Notes: generated by a model from the sequence alone, not told the origin. DNA of 64,000 nt from Brevibacillus dissolubilis (GCF_006170445.1 NZ_VCNA01000017.1:1-64000), one strand, 5' to 3'. Shown: positions 9,736 through 17,329, counted from the stretch's first letter. Translations and numbers: made by a program.

Positions 9736-10875
9736 CTATATCGCAGGCATATGACGGTTGCTGTCACGGATCAGACCTGTGATGGCTCCGAGGAACAGCA
9801 TGCCGACACCGATATGGAAGAAGATGCCGAGCAGGGGAATACTGAACAGCAGGAACAGTCCGATAATCCCTGCTAATTCAGCGAACAGCGGGTGCAGCCG
9901 CCAGCCGAACTGATCTGCGAGACGATGTCCCAGCCAGGTTCCTACGAAGATTTTGGCGGCGTACATAAGCAGGCACATCGCCACCACAAGCACAATCGCT
10001 ATCGGAATCCCGATCACGGTAACGAGCAGCAGGATCGACAGAATCGGTACCGCCAAAAAGGTAAGGATTCCAATTCCAAGCGAGCTTCCCCAACCAGACT
10101 GAAGCTTGTGTCTGACCTGATAAATCGCCGACGGGAATAAATAACGGATCAACAGCCACAGAACCAGAGTGCTGAGGAATGACATGACCAGCAGAAGAGA
10201 GGGGAAGGTCAGGGGAGATTCCGATTCGGATGGTTTGATCGGGGGAGCGCTGTAGAGCTCTTTTCCCTTGATGACAGCTCCTTGCTGGATGGTGGCTCGT
10301 TCCGGGCTGGTATAGGTGAGATTACCACCGATCACGGCAGTGGAATCCAGGCGCAAATGATCCGTATGCAAAAGGGATATGCCTTCCCCGACCAACCCGG
10401 TGATCCGGTACGTATCGGCAAAACCGTTCGCTTCCCGTCCCACTTTGCCCAACAGATCAGTCGCAGTAGAGAAGGTGAACAGACTTCCATGAATCTGACC
10501 TTCTTTTGTCAGGGTAAACGTGGTGGAAGCAGACATGACGTTATGTCCGACATCACCAGTGATCCTGAGATGATGGGAAAAGGTACGGACGTCTCCTTCC
10601 ACTTGACCGTCAATCACGGTCTCGTCGGTAAAGGAGTGAATATCGCCCTTCACCGTTCCCGTCACCTGTACATTCTCTGCAAACAGATACAGGTCACCGT
10701 CGACCGTACCTTCGATCACGGCTTGGCGCGCATTAATCATCAGGTCGCCATGATGCACTTCATTACGGGTCAGTACATAGGTTTCTTTATTCATGGTTCC
10801 AATCGCATGTACGGCAGCACCCAGTGGCAAGAGGGTGAACAGACAGGCAAACAACAGACACAGCCATGCTCTCAT
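9736..10875 (-). CDS. Secreted polymer-forming (bactofilin-like) membrane protein
   Basis: 379 residues. An N-terminal signal sequence (about residues 1-24, ending AVHA) is followed by repeating beta-strand motifs with the period V.GDL/V.GDI (IEGTVDGDLYLFAENVQVTG, VTGTVKGDI, IDGQVEGDV, ITGDVGHNV) over residues 35-190. That is the right-handed beta-helix signature of polymer-forming cytoskeletal proteins. Three to four hydrophobic helices fill residues 220-370. The start codon overlaps the anti-sigma stop by 4 nt (ATGA), so translation is coupled. The beta-helix should face outside, an inference from the signal peptide. Confidence 0.85.
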   Translation of the reverse strand: MRAWLCLLFACLFTLLPLGAAVHAIGTMNKETYVLTRNEVHHGDLMINARQAVIEGTVDGDLYLFAENVQVTGTVKGDIHSFTDETVIDGQVEGDVRTFSHHLRITGDVGHNVMSASTTFTLTKEGQIHGSLFTFSTATDLLGKVGREANGFADTYRITGLVGEGISLLHTDHLRLDSTAVIGGNLTYTSPERATIQQGAVIKGKELYSAPPIKPSESESPLTFPSLLLVMSFLSTLVLWLLIRYLFPSAIYQVRHKLQSGWGSSLGIGILTFLAVPILSILLLVTVIGIPIAIVLVVAMCLLMYAAKIFVGTWLGHRLADQFGWRLHPLFAELAGIIGLFLLFSIPLLGIFFHIGVGMLFLGAITGLIRDSNRHMPAI

Positions 10876-11429
10876 CGGTCAGACCTTCTCTCATACAGAC
10901 GTGAGCCGGAGATGCGGCGGGCATTGAGCAGGATAAGCCCTCCCAGCAGACAGGTGAACAGAAACAGGAACCAATAAAAGTTGCCAAGCGATAAAGCCAA
11001 AAGATCCGATGCATTATGCTTGAGCCAGAAGGCAGAGGACCAGATAACATGATGCGTCCAGTAGGTAGAGAGGTTGGACAGCCAGGTGTTCGCCCCGTTT
11101 GCGTAGAGGGAGAAGAGAAGCAGGACAACCGTCAGGCTGAGTGCAAGCCAGAGAATCACACGGCGAAACACAGCCTTATGATGATGCTCGTGCAAGGCAG
11201 CGATCGCTTCAATCTGAGACACGGTCTGCTGCTTGAGCGAACAACTCAACTCTTCTGTTGCAGCTTGGACGAACGACTCCTGAAAGAATGCCTGATCAGC
11301 TTGCCAGAGAGCGTATATCTGCTGACAGGACGGGCACTCCCCGAGATGGGCTGTCACACGCTGATGCTCCTCGGGTAACAGTTCGTGGTCGACGTACATC
11401 ATCATCGTAAGCTCATCAATATGTGGCAT
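10872..11429 (-). CDS. Anti-sigma factor with zinc-finger (ZAS-like) domain
   Basis: About 185 residues starting at the ATG after AAAGGAGGG; it overlaps the sigma gene by 14 nt. An N-terminal helix carries HLGECPSCQ, the His-x3-Cys-x2-Cys motif of zinc-binding anti-sigma domains that clamp ECF sigma factors. Two hydrophobic segments (RVILWLALSLTVVLLLFSLY and WFLFLFTCLLGGLILL) flank an approximately 45-residue loop. It is probably the membrane-bound partner of the upstream sigma factor. Confidence 0.88.
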   Translation of the reverse strand: MPHIDELTMMMYVDHELLPEEHQRVTAHLGECPSCQQIYALWQADQAFFQESFVQAATEELSCSLKQQTVSQIEAIAALHEHHHKAVFRRVILWLALSLTVVLLLFSLYANGANTWLSNLSTYWTHHVIWSSAFWLKHNASDLLALSLGNFYWFLFLFTCLLGGLILLNARRISGSRLYERRSDR

Positions 11430-12030
11430 GTGTAGCCCTCCTTTCACGAAGTTGTTCGTCCCACAAGCTTTTCAGCTGCTTACGGGCCCGGAATAACCGG
11501 GTGCCGACAGTATTTTTGCTCATCCCGACAATCTCGCCGATCTGATCATAGCTCAGCTCTTCACTGAAGCGCAGGGTCATGATCAGGCGATCCACTTCGT
11601 CGAGATGGGACAGCATTTCCCTCAGATCATTCTGGGATTCTTTTTTCAAGAACAGCGTCTCAGGTGTATCCGAATGAGGGGGTGCTTTTTGCAATTGGTA
11701 GTGGAGCTGGTCATCTTCCATGGTGATTTCCCTCTTTTTCCTCAAGAAATCAATACAGGTGTTGGAAGTCAGCCGATACAGCCAGGCATGAAAGGGAAGG
11801 GATTGGTCAAACTTGTGCAAATTCTGTGCGACCTTAAGCCAGGCTTCGTTGACTACGTCCTCGGCATCGTGATGGGAGGGGATCATCTTATGCACCAGCC
11901 GGTCGATCCGTTGTGAGAACAAGTCGACAAGGGAGTGAAAGGCTTCTGAATCACCCCGTAAAAAGCCTTGGATATACCGTAAGGCTTCCCGGTTACATGC
12001 ATATATCTCTTCGCGTGTCTGCTCTTCCAT
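11416..12030 (-). CDS. ECF-type RNA polymerase sigma factor
   Basis: 204 residues with sigma region 2 (VDLFSQRIDRLVHKMI then DAEDVVNEAWLKVAQNLHKF and FHAWLYRLTSNTCIDFLRKK) and region 4 (LSYDQIGEIVGMSKNTVGTR), joined by a short linker. No region 1 or 3, as expected for the ECF group. It heads a three-gene operon with its anti-sigma factor and a secreted bactofilin-like protein. A TGAAAT-17-CGTA element upstream could be its own target promoter. Confidence 0.95.
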   Translation of the reverse strand: MEEQTREEIYACNREALRYIQGFLRGDSEAFHSLVDLFSQRIDRLVHKMIPSHHDAEDVVNEAWLKVAQNLHKFDQSLPFHAWLYRLTSNTCIDFLRKKREITMEDDQLHYQLQKAPPHSDTPETLFLKKESQNDLREMLSHLDEVDRLIMTLRFSEELSYDQIGEIVGMSKNTVGTRLFRARKQLKSLWDEQLRERRATHATY

Positions 12031-12055
12031 CGGTTCCCTCCTTCCCGCCTATCAA

Positions 12056-12082
12056 TACGATGGAACCAATCGGGAAATTTCA
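12056..12082 (-). promoter_or_regulatory. Possible ECF-type autoregulatory promoter
   Basis: Minus strand TGAAAT (12082-12077), 17 nt, CGTA (12059-12056). This resembles the sigma-W-type TGAAAC-N16-CGTA promoter, with one mismatch and one extra spacer base. The position, just before the sigma gene, suits autoregulation, but the match is approximate. Confidence 0.35.
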
Positions 12083-12135
12083 GCAGGTGGGGCAGAATGA
12101 AAATAAACTTATTATAACGGTTATTCAATATAATT

Positions 12136-12175
12136 GAAAACGGGTTGAGGACAAATGATCCTCAACCCGTTTTTA
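12136..12175. terminator. Terminator of cysteine-rich peptide gene 1
   Basis: Perfect stem AAAACGGGTTGAGG / CCTCAACCCGTTTT with a short loop. A/T runs on both sides make it functional on either strand. It lies 22 nt after the peptide stop. Confidence 0.92.
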
Positions 12176-12196
12176 TGGATGTCGCTTATGTACCGA

Positions 12197-12391
12197 TTAG
12201 CAGTTGCAGTTCAGTGCGATTGGACCGCGGCAGATGGAACCGTAGTAGTAGTCAACGTCTTTCACGTATTGACCTTTTGCGTTGGTACCACAAGCGGAGT
12301 TGTAGTCACAGTAGATAACTTGCTTGGTAAGAGTGCAACGAGTGTAATCAGCTGGTACTGGGCTAATAGAAGACATGATTTTGTCGAACAT
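12197..12391 (-). CDS. Cysteine-rich secreted peptide precursor 1 (six Cys)
   Basis: A 64-residue peptide starting at the ATG with site AAGGGGAG; upstream in-frame codons lack a site. It has a short N-terminal part (FDKIMSSISPVPADY), then six cysteines at 19, 28, 34, 54, 62 and 64, ending in CRGPIALNCNC. The closest homologues visible are the two genes at 12604 and 13019. Relative to them it has Leu21 and Tyr48 where they have Cys. No Sec signal peptide and no double-glycine leader. Probably exported by the ABC transporter at 14403 and oxidised by the MauE/thioredoxin pair. Function unknown; a bacteriocin-like role is inference. Confidence 0.85.
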   Translation of the reverse strand: MFDKIMSSISPVPADYTRCTLTKQVIYCDYNSACGTNAKGQYVKDVDYYYGSICRGPIALNCNC

Positions 12392-12451
12392 ATTTATGCT
12401 CCCCTTATCGATTAATGAGTTATTTTTGGGGTGGCCACCACCATATACAAA

Positions 12452-12480
12452 TACTATCATTTTTTAAATAAATTGTAAAT
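12452..12480 (-). promoter_or_regulatory. Promoter of cysteine-rich peptide gene 1
   Basis: Minus strand TTTACA (12480-12475), 17 nt, TAGTAT (12457-12452), 61 nt before the ATG. The -35 box and the distance to the start codon are the same as for the two sister genes. Confidence 0.65.
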
Positions 12481-12546
12481 CAATATTTTTAGTATTGTGG
12501 AAAAATTTACTCATTTCTTATCGAATGATGAATTGATAGCGGTTTC

Positions 12547-12586
12547 AAAAAGAGGATGGGGGAGCTAGTCCCACCATCCTCTTTTT
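12547..12586 (-). terminator. Terminator of cysteine-rich peptide gene 2
   Basis: Stem CAAAAAGAGGATGG(T) / CCATCCTCTTTTTG enclosing GGGAGCTAGTCCCA, with T-run on the minus strand. It lies 18 nt after the stop codon. Confidence 0.9.
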
Positions 12587-12603
12587 GATAGGAAGCAATC
12601 AGA

Positions 12604-12798
12604 TTAGCAGCTGCAGTTGAGAGCGATTGGGCCGCGGCAGATCTCAGCAGAATACTGGCAGTCAACATCCTTTACCCATTGGCCTTTTGCGTTGGTGCCA
12701 CAGGCGGAGTTACTAGCGCAATAGATGACCTGGCGGGTACAGCTGCAGATAACATAATCAGGACTAGTAGTGCTCAAGAAAGACATCAATTTGTTCAT
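12604..12798 (-). CDS. Cysteine-rich secreted peptide precursor 2 (eight Cys)
   Basis: A 64-residue peptide with ATG preceded by GGAAGGGGAAG. The N-terminus MNKLMSFLS matches peptide 3 (MNKLMSMLS). The cysteines are 18, 20, 27, 33, 47, 54, 62 and 64, in the pattern CSC - IYC - SAC - VDC - IC - NCSC. The block GTNAKGQ.VKDVD and the tail CRGPIALNC are shared with peptide 1. No signal peptide or double-glycine site. Own promoter and own terminator. Confidence 0.87.
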   Translation of the reverse strand: MNKLMSFLSTTSPDYVICSCTRQVIYCASNSACGTNAKGQWVKDVDCQYSAEICRGPIALNCSC

Positions 12799-12857
12799 GT
12801 AAAACTTCCCCTTCCGAATTGAATTTTTGTAATAGAGTTAAAATAACTCTTAGCACA

Positions 12858-12886
12858 ATATTACTCATTTTACATATGTTTGTAAA
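12858..12886 (-). promoter_or_regulatory. Promoter of cysteine-rich peptide gene 2
   Basis: Minus strand TTTACA (12886-12881), 17 nt, TAATAT (12863-12858), 60 nt before the ATG. The surrounding ATTTACAAAC resembles the other two promoters. Confidence 0.65.
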
Positions 12887-12960
12887 TAATGATAAAGTAA
12901 TGTGAAAAAGTTCCTATTTTTTAAGTGATTTTGAATTGGTTTGCGTGTTTTTGGGGAAAG

Positions 12961-12994
12961 AAGCGGATTGAGGAACATTGCCTCAACCCGCTTG
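12961..12994 (-). terminator. Hairpin after cysteine-rich peptide gene 3
   Basis: A 13-bp stem AAGCGGATTGAGG / CCTCAACCCGCTT with one mismatch and a 7-nt loop. The T-tract on the minus strand is weak (CTTTCCCC), so termination may be partial. Confidence 0.6.
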
Positions 12995-13018
12995 AATGTA
13001 GATTCATAGATGTAGGGG

Positions 13019-13210
13019 TTAGCAGTTGCAGTTCAGAGCAATCGGGCCACGACAGGTTACATTAATAAATTCGCAGTCTACATCTTTTACGTACTCGCCT
13101 CGTTGATCAATACCACAAGCTGTGTTGGTAGCGCAGTAGATCATCTGAACTTTACAGCTGCAATAAGCATATTCGGGAGAACCACTCAACATAGACATCA
13201 ATTTGTTCAT
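13019..13210 (-). CDS. Cysteine-rich secreted peptide precursor 3 (eight Cys)
   Basis: A 63-residue peptide starting at the ATG after GGAAGGGGAAGG; the longer in-frame extension upstream has no site. Cysteines are at 17, 19, 26, 32, 46, 53, 61 and 63, the same spacing as peptide 2 apart from a one-residue shift. It ends CRGPIALNCNC. It is the most divergent in the middle (GIDQRGEYVKDVDC). It lies closest to the thioredoxin-like and MauE genes, about 100 nt downstream of them, but has its own promoter. Confidence 0.87.
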   Translation of the reverse strand: MNKLMSMLSGSPEYAYCSCKVQMIYCATNTACGIDQRGEYVKDVDCEFINVTCRGPIALNCNC

Positions 13211-13269
13211 TGTAACCTTCCCCTTCCACAATGAAATATTTTGGTAGGTATGGCCATTACCTGTGTAAT

Positions 13270-13298
13270 ATTTTGCCATATAACTAAACATTTGTAAA
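13270..13298 (-). promoter_or_regulatory. Promoter of cysteine-rich peptide gene 3
   Basis: Minus strand TTTACA (13298-13293), 17 nt, CAAAAT (13275-13270), 60 nt before the ATG. It sits immediately after the stop of the thioredoxin-like gene. Confidence 0.6.
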
Positions 13299-13312
13299 TA
13301 AATATTAAAAAA

Positions 13313-13855
13313 TTAGGAAACTTTACCCAACTCCTGAACGAGAAGCGCCCACAGACCGTTGGCATCTTTGAGGGAAGCCTGATTTTCCAATTTACCTTCC
13401 TGATCGATCAGCATGGCATGCGGTACCTTAGTTACAAAGTAGGTTTCCATCACACTAGGGGAACGAAGATAGTGGACTCCTGACGGCAACAGGGCTGTTA
13501 TGGCACTGTCATCGCCTGCATTATCACCGTTGATGATGACGACATGCAGGTTGTACTGGGCAATCACTTGACTAATCGACGGGAGTATCGATTTACAGGT
13601 CGGGCAGCTGCTGTTGACGAACATCAGCAGTACTTTTTTCGTTTGGAACAGTTCACGCAATGTCACTTTTTGTTTGTCAGGTGTCATTTCGCGGAACAGC
13701 GGGACTATTTCGCCAATTTCGAATCCACCTACCTGAATCCCTTTGATCCCTCTGATTTCGGCTGTAAACTGTGCTACATAACGGGCCAGCATGTAGATAA
13801 GCGCAAGCTGACCGATACAGATCAAGAGAGTAATAATCACAATGGTTTCCATCAT
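13313..13855 (-). CDS. Membrane-anchored thioredoxin-like protein (TlpA/MauD type)
   Basis: About 180 residues from the ATG with AAGGAGG at 9 nt. One N-terminal transmembrane helix (METIVIITLLICIGQLALIY) is followed by an extracytoplasmic redoxin domain with the active site SSCPTCKS and a cis-proline region KVPHAMLIDQEG. This is the MauD/TlpA plan: a membrane-tethered thiol-disulfide protein. It starts 14 nt after the MauE-like gene and they surely share a transcript. Its likely client is the neighbouring cysteine-rich peptides (inference from context). Confidence 0.9.
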   Translation of the reverse strand: MMETIVIITLLICIGQLALIYMLARYVAQFTAEIRGIKGIQVGGFEIGEIVPLFREMTPDKQKVTLRELFQTKKVLLMFVNSSCPTCKSILPSISQVIAQYNLHVVIINGDNAGDDSAITALLPSGVHYLRSPSVMETYFVTKVPHAMLIDQEGKLENQASLKDANGLWALLVQELGKVS

Positions 13856-13869
13856 AGTGAGTGACCTCC

Positions 13870-14418
13870 TTATACCATCCATTTGCGAAGTCTGGACATT
13901 CTTGCCTGGACCTCGTTAATTTTTTGATAGGCTGCATAGACCATGACGAGTGCGACAGATGTCAGACCGAGCATGACCTTTGAGAGCAGGGGAAGAGCTG
14001 TGACGGATTCGAGCTGGAGCAGATAGGTGCTGATTGCAGCCACGATCAAAAGGGTGTTACGCAGGACGAGGCCCCAGTGAAGGCGGTTGTTGCCCTCCAT
14101 GATCCCACCGCAGCCACAGGAGATGTCCCTGTGACCTCGGATCAGGTTGATCGTGATCGCCATGGTATAGATGCCTAGCAATCCACAGACGGCAAGGGTG
14201 TGATAAGGCGTCATACCCAGCACGGGAAGAGAGAGACATACCCCGATCTCCCACACGGTAAAAAGGGCGAACAGGGGACGGATCAAGCCTTCGGGCGTTA
14301 ATTGATAGGCTCTGATGCTCTGGATATGCTTATCGGCGTGAGACACCTTGTCCCAAGCGGTGCTCACGAACATCAGACTAAACAGCATCGATAACAAAAA
14401 AGCTAAACCGGCAAACAT
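13870..14418 (-). CDS. MauE/DoxX-family redox membrane protein
   Basis: 182 residues with four predicted hydrophobic helices and the MauE signature DISCGCGG between helices 2 and 3. MauE proteins work with the thioredoxin-like MauD in disulfide formation of the cysteine-rich methylamine dehydrogenase small subunit; MauE resembles the DsbB/VKOR functional class. The start overlaps the ABC transporter gene by 16 nt and is preceded by GAGGTGG. Likely partner of the downstream thioredoxin-like protein, regenerating its disulfide. Confidence 0.9.
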   Translation of the reverse strand: MFAGLAFLLSMLFSLMFVSTAWDKVSHADKHIQSIRAYQLTPEGLIRPLFALFTVWEIGVCLSLPVLGMTPYHTLAVCGLLGIYTMAITINLIRGHRDISCGCGGIMEGNNRLHWGLVLRNTLLIVAAISTYLLQLESVTALPLLSKVMLGLTSVALVMVYAAYQKINEVQARMSRLRKWMV

Positions 14419-16211
14419 TCTTCCACCTCTTTCTCACGGGTATACCATTTGGCTTGTGCCTGATAAAGTCGGCTGTATTCGCCATTCACTGCAAGCAATT
14501 GATCATGGGTGCCTTGCTCGACGATTCTGCCTGCCTTCATGACGATGATGTGGTCAGCGAGGCAAGCCGCTCCCAATCGATGGGTGATAAACAGGATGGC
14601 TTTTTCATTGGAGTGCGTAAACAGGCTCTCGATAATCTCCACTTCTGACTTAGGGTCCAAAGCAGAGGTAGGCTCGTCGAGAATAATCACATCGCTGTCC
14701 CGGTATAGAGCACGGGAGAGGGCGATCTTTTGCCATTGACCGCCGGATAATTCGTTCCCACCATCAAATTGGCGGCCAAGCAGGGATTGATACTGATCCG
14801 GCAGAGACATGATATACGAGTCGATTCCGGTCTTGGCAGCGGCCTTTTGAACGCCTGTCAGGTTATCATATTCGTCGATTTTACCGAAGCCGATATTTTC
14901 CTGTACGGAGAATTCGTAACGGATAAAATCTTGGAACAAAACCGAAATCTTATCTTGATAGGATTGTGATTCGATCTGGTTCAAGGGGACCCCGTTAACC
15001 GTCAGCATGTCATCCTCTACTTGATACAGGTTGGTGATGCATTTGATCAGAGACGTCTTCCCTGAACCGTTCTCCCCGACGATGGCCACCTTCATCCCTT
15101 TTTGGATCTGGAAGGAGATGTCCTGGATCGCTGGTTCTGGCTGGTTCGGATAGCGGAATGAGAGTTGATTGATACTGATCGTGTTAATTTCAGAGATGTT
15201 GGTTTGGTTCGGCAGCATTTTGATTTCGTCTGTCTGCATGAACGAGTGCAGATCTTCTATGTACAGGCTGGATTCATAGAGGCGGGAGGTGGTGTAGGTG
15301 ATATTTTTCAGCCCGGATTGCAGACTGCCGATGGATTGAAGGACGGCTACGAACTCACCGACCTTGACCTTGGCTGTCGACACGAGATACAGAATAAACA
15401 AGCCGGAGAAGCAATACGTCAACGTAAGAAACAGTTCGCCCAGTCCCTGCCACTTGGTCTGCTCCTTCAACAGCCGCAAGCGTTCTTCTGAGTTCAACAG
15501 GAAGAACTTCGACCATTGGGAGATGAGATGGTCACCAAGCCGGAACAGGCGGATTTCCTTCAAGGATTCACGGGTGTTTAACAGACCGGCGACATAGGAT
15601 TCTTTGCGGTTATATGGAGTCAGGTACCGCATCAGGCTGTAACGCTTGTCCCCAAACCGGATCTCGATGTACATGATGGGGATGGAGCAGAGAGCGAAAA
15701 TGACGATCAGCAGCCAGTGGATATAGAACAGGTAGCCGATGATGGAGACCATAGCAATGACAGAGCTGATCACGGCAGACAAGTCCCTGAGAATCGACAG
15801 CAGTTGAGCTTGGCTTAAAGAAATTCGCTGATACTGATCGTAAAACAGCGGATTCTCCAGGGTGACATAGGGGAGCCGGTTAACCTTTTGCAGGATTTGC
15901 TCTTTGAGTCTCATGGATACTGAATATTCCATCTTTTGAGTCAAGATTTGAAAAGCCATCTGCATAAGACTTCCGGCCAAAGCGATCGCCATCTGCATAC
16001 AGATGAAGAGCCCAGCCATCTTGAAGCTTGCTGGATCAGTCAAGCCCGCGGCAACATAGTTCACCATCCGGCTCATCAGCCAGATATTGGTCAGCGGGAG
16101 CAAGCCCATGATGCCAGTGATCAAAGCAGAGAGAAAGAAATAGGATCTGTTTACATTCCAAATGAACTGAATGGAGTATTTTACCGAAAACAGCACCTTT
16201 TGCATGGGCAT
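14403..16211 (-). CDS. ABC transporter, fused permease and ATPase (peptide exporter type)
   Basis: 602 residues with an N-terminal six-helix membrane domain and a C-terminal nucleotide-binding domain. Walker A is GENGSGKTS, the signature LSGGQWQK, Walker B VIILDEPTSA and the H-loop FITHRLG. The length and layout are those of lanthibiotic-type exporters without the C39 peptidase domain. This fits the absence of double-glycine leaders in the three peptides. It heads the operon with the MauE-like and thioredoxin-like genes; ATG with AGGAGAA. Confidence 0.92.
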   Translation of the reverse strand: MPMQKVLFSVKYSIQFIWNVNRSYFFLSALITGIMGLLPLTNIWLMSRMVNYVAAGLTDPASFKMAGLFICMQMAIALAGSLMQMAFQILTQKMEYSVSMRLKEQILQKVNRLPYVTLENPLFYDQYQRISLSQAQLLSILRDLSAVISSVIAMVSIIGYLFYIHWLLIVIFALCSIPIMYIEIRFGDKRYSLMRYLTPYNRKESYVAGLLNTRESLKEIRLFRLGDHLISQWSKFFLLNSEERLRLLKEQTKWQGLGELFLTLTYCFSGLFILYLVSTAKVKVGEFVAVLQSIGSLQSGLKNITYTTSRLYESSLYIEDLHSFMQTDEIKMLPNQTNISEINTISINQLSFRYPNQPEPAIQDISFQIQKGMKVAIVGENGSGKTSLIKCITNLYQVEDDMLTVNGVPLNQIESQSYQDKISVLFQDFIRYEFSVQENIGFGKIDEYDNLTGVQKAAAKTGIDSYIMSLPDQYQSLLGRQFDGGNELSGGQWQKIALSRALYRDSDVIILDEPTSALDPKSEVEIIESLFTHSNEKAILFITHRLGAACLADHIIVMKAGRIVEQGTHDQLLAVNGEYSRLYQAQAKWYTREKEVEECLPV

Positions 16212-16330
16212 AATATTCTCCTGTTGGATGTTATGTTTTTATTGACATTAAATGTAACTTGATAATATCATAATTTTACAATGATAGTAAATAGTTTCTC
16301 AATGCTTAAAAAAAGAGGGAGGGACGACCT

Positions 16331-16864
16331 ATGCTATTCATCCTAATGTGGTTGCTGATTGTTCTGGCGGTGGTCGGATCGATCTTGGTCTATCGCCAAT
16401 TATCCGGTCTGATCAGAAAAAGGGCGGTGAGGGGAAAGGGAGGAGAATATGGCTATCCGCTGATGGGACAGAAGGCTCCTGATTTCATTTTGCCAAGCTA
16501 TGATGGAAAGCGTTATGCTTTATCCGAGCTGAGCAGACAATATGGCCTGCTGCTGATTTTTGTGGATACAGGCTGCCGTCATTGCACACCTTCTTTGGAG
16601 ACTTTTTTTCAGGAGCTGAAAAAGCTGCCCGGATTGCCCTACGCCATTCTGGTGAACAGTGAGGACCCGGAGAGCAATCCGGAACTATATCAGGAACTGT
16701 ATGGTGATGACGGTTTGCTGCTCATTTCGAACCGTGAAGTTCATGAAGCTTTTCAGGCAGAGGGATTCCCGTTCTACCTATATATCCATCCAGATCAATC
16801 CATCATCTATGCCGGACATAGTTCGTTGGGACTGTTTAACAGCGGTATGTTTGTAGCTTCCTGA
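16331..16864 (+). CDS. Second thioredoxin-like membrane-anchored protein
   Basis: 177 residues, divergent from the ABC transporter gene. An N-terminal membrane helix (FILMWLLIVLAVVGSILVY) is followed by a redoxin domain (MGQKAPDFILPSYDGKRYAL) with active site TGCRHCTP near residue 84. It is truncated at the C-terminus relative to full TlpA proteins. A different active-site dipeptide (RH, as in DsbA's PH) from the PT of the first suggests a different redox job. Shared control region of about 120 nt with the exporter operon. ATG with GGGAGGG. Confidence 0.88.
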   Translation: MLFILMWLLIVLAVVGSILVYRQLSGLIRKRAVRGKGGEYGYPLMGQKAPDFILPSYDGKRYALSELSRQYGLLLIFVDTGCRHCTPSLETFFQELKKLPGLPYAILVNSEDPESNPELYQELYGDDGLLLISNREVHEAFQAEGFPFYLYIHPDQSIIYAGHSSLGLFNSGMFVAS

Positions 16865-16876
16865 TTTTTCGTACAT

Positions 16877-16918
16877 AAAAAACCCGCCCATCCAAAGAGT
16901 CGGATCGGGCGGGTTTTT
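16877..16918. terminator. Bidirectional terminator
   Basis: Stem AAAACCCGCCC / GGGCGGGTTTT, A-run before and T-run after, between the thioredoxin-like gene and the convergent 76-residue gene. Confidence 0.92.
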
Positions 16919-16938
16919 GCGATAAGAAACAAGTAGGT

Positions 16939-17169
16939 CTATGAGCCGGGTTCATCCTCAGCCTCAGTCAGATCAACAGCGACACGCAGGGCGGCCTGCA
17001 TCTTTCGTCCCTTGATAATCGTATAGTCGGAGACTTGGTCGCGTTCTAGTCGGTTGAGCGCTTCGGCCAAATCCTGCTCCTCGTCATAGGGCTTGATCGT
17101 CAGCAGACACTCATCTTCACTGGCTTCCTGATAGATGAGATAATACCGTTCTTTTGATTCCTTCGCCAT
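16939..17169 (-). CDS. Small hypothetical protein
   Basis: A 76-residue acidic protein (MAKESKERYYLIYQEASEDE...). It is predicted alpha/beta, with no membrane segment or cysteine motif beyond a single Cys. The ATG at 17169 follows AAAGGTTGTGG; the further in-frame extension would cover this site. Unknown function. Confidence 0.65.
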   Translation of the reverse strand: MAKESKERYYLIYQEASEDECLLTIKPYDEEQDLAEALNRLERDQVSDYTIIKGRKMQAALRVAVDLTEAEDEPGS

Positions 17170-17329
17170 GCTTCCACAACCTTTATCCATATTATCCACA
17201 GAGTTATCAACAAGTTGTGCACAAAAACATTCGTTCGTAGTACAGTTTTTTTATTTTATTAAATTTTTGCCGATATCACTGGGTTTATGCCTGTGGATAA
17301 AGGATGTGAAGAGTGGGAATATCCACAAC

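Noticed and set aside
12155-12415. An 86-codon plus-strand frame across peptide gene 1
   Set aside because: Runs through the terminator and opposite the conserved cysteine-rich frame, and has no ribosome site.
12197-13210. Lanthipeptide or sactipeptide interpretation of the Cys-rich peptides
   Set aside because: No LanM/LanB/LanC or radical-SAM gene is present nearby; the redox genes point to disulfides instead.
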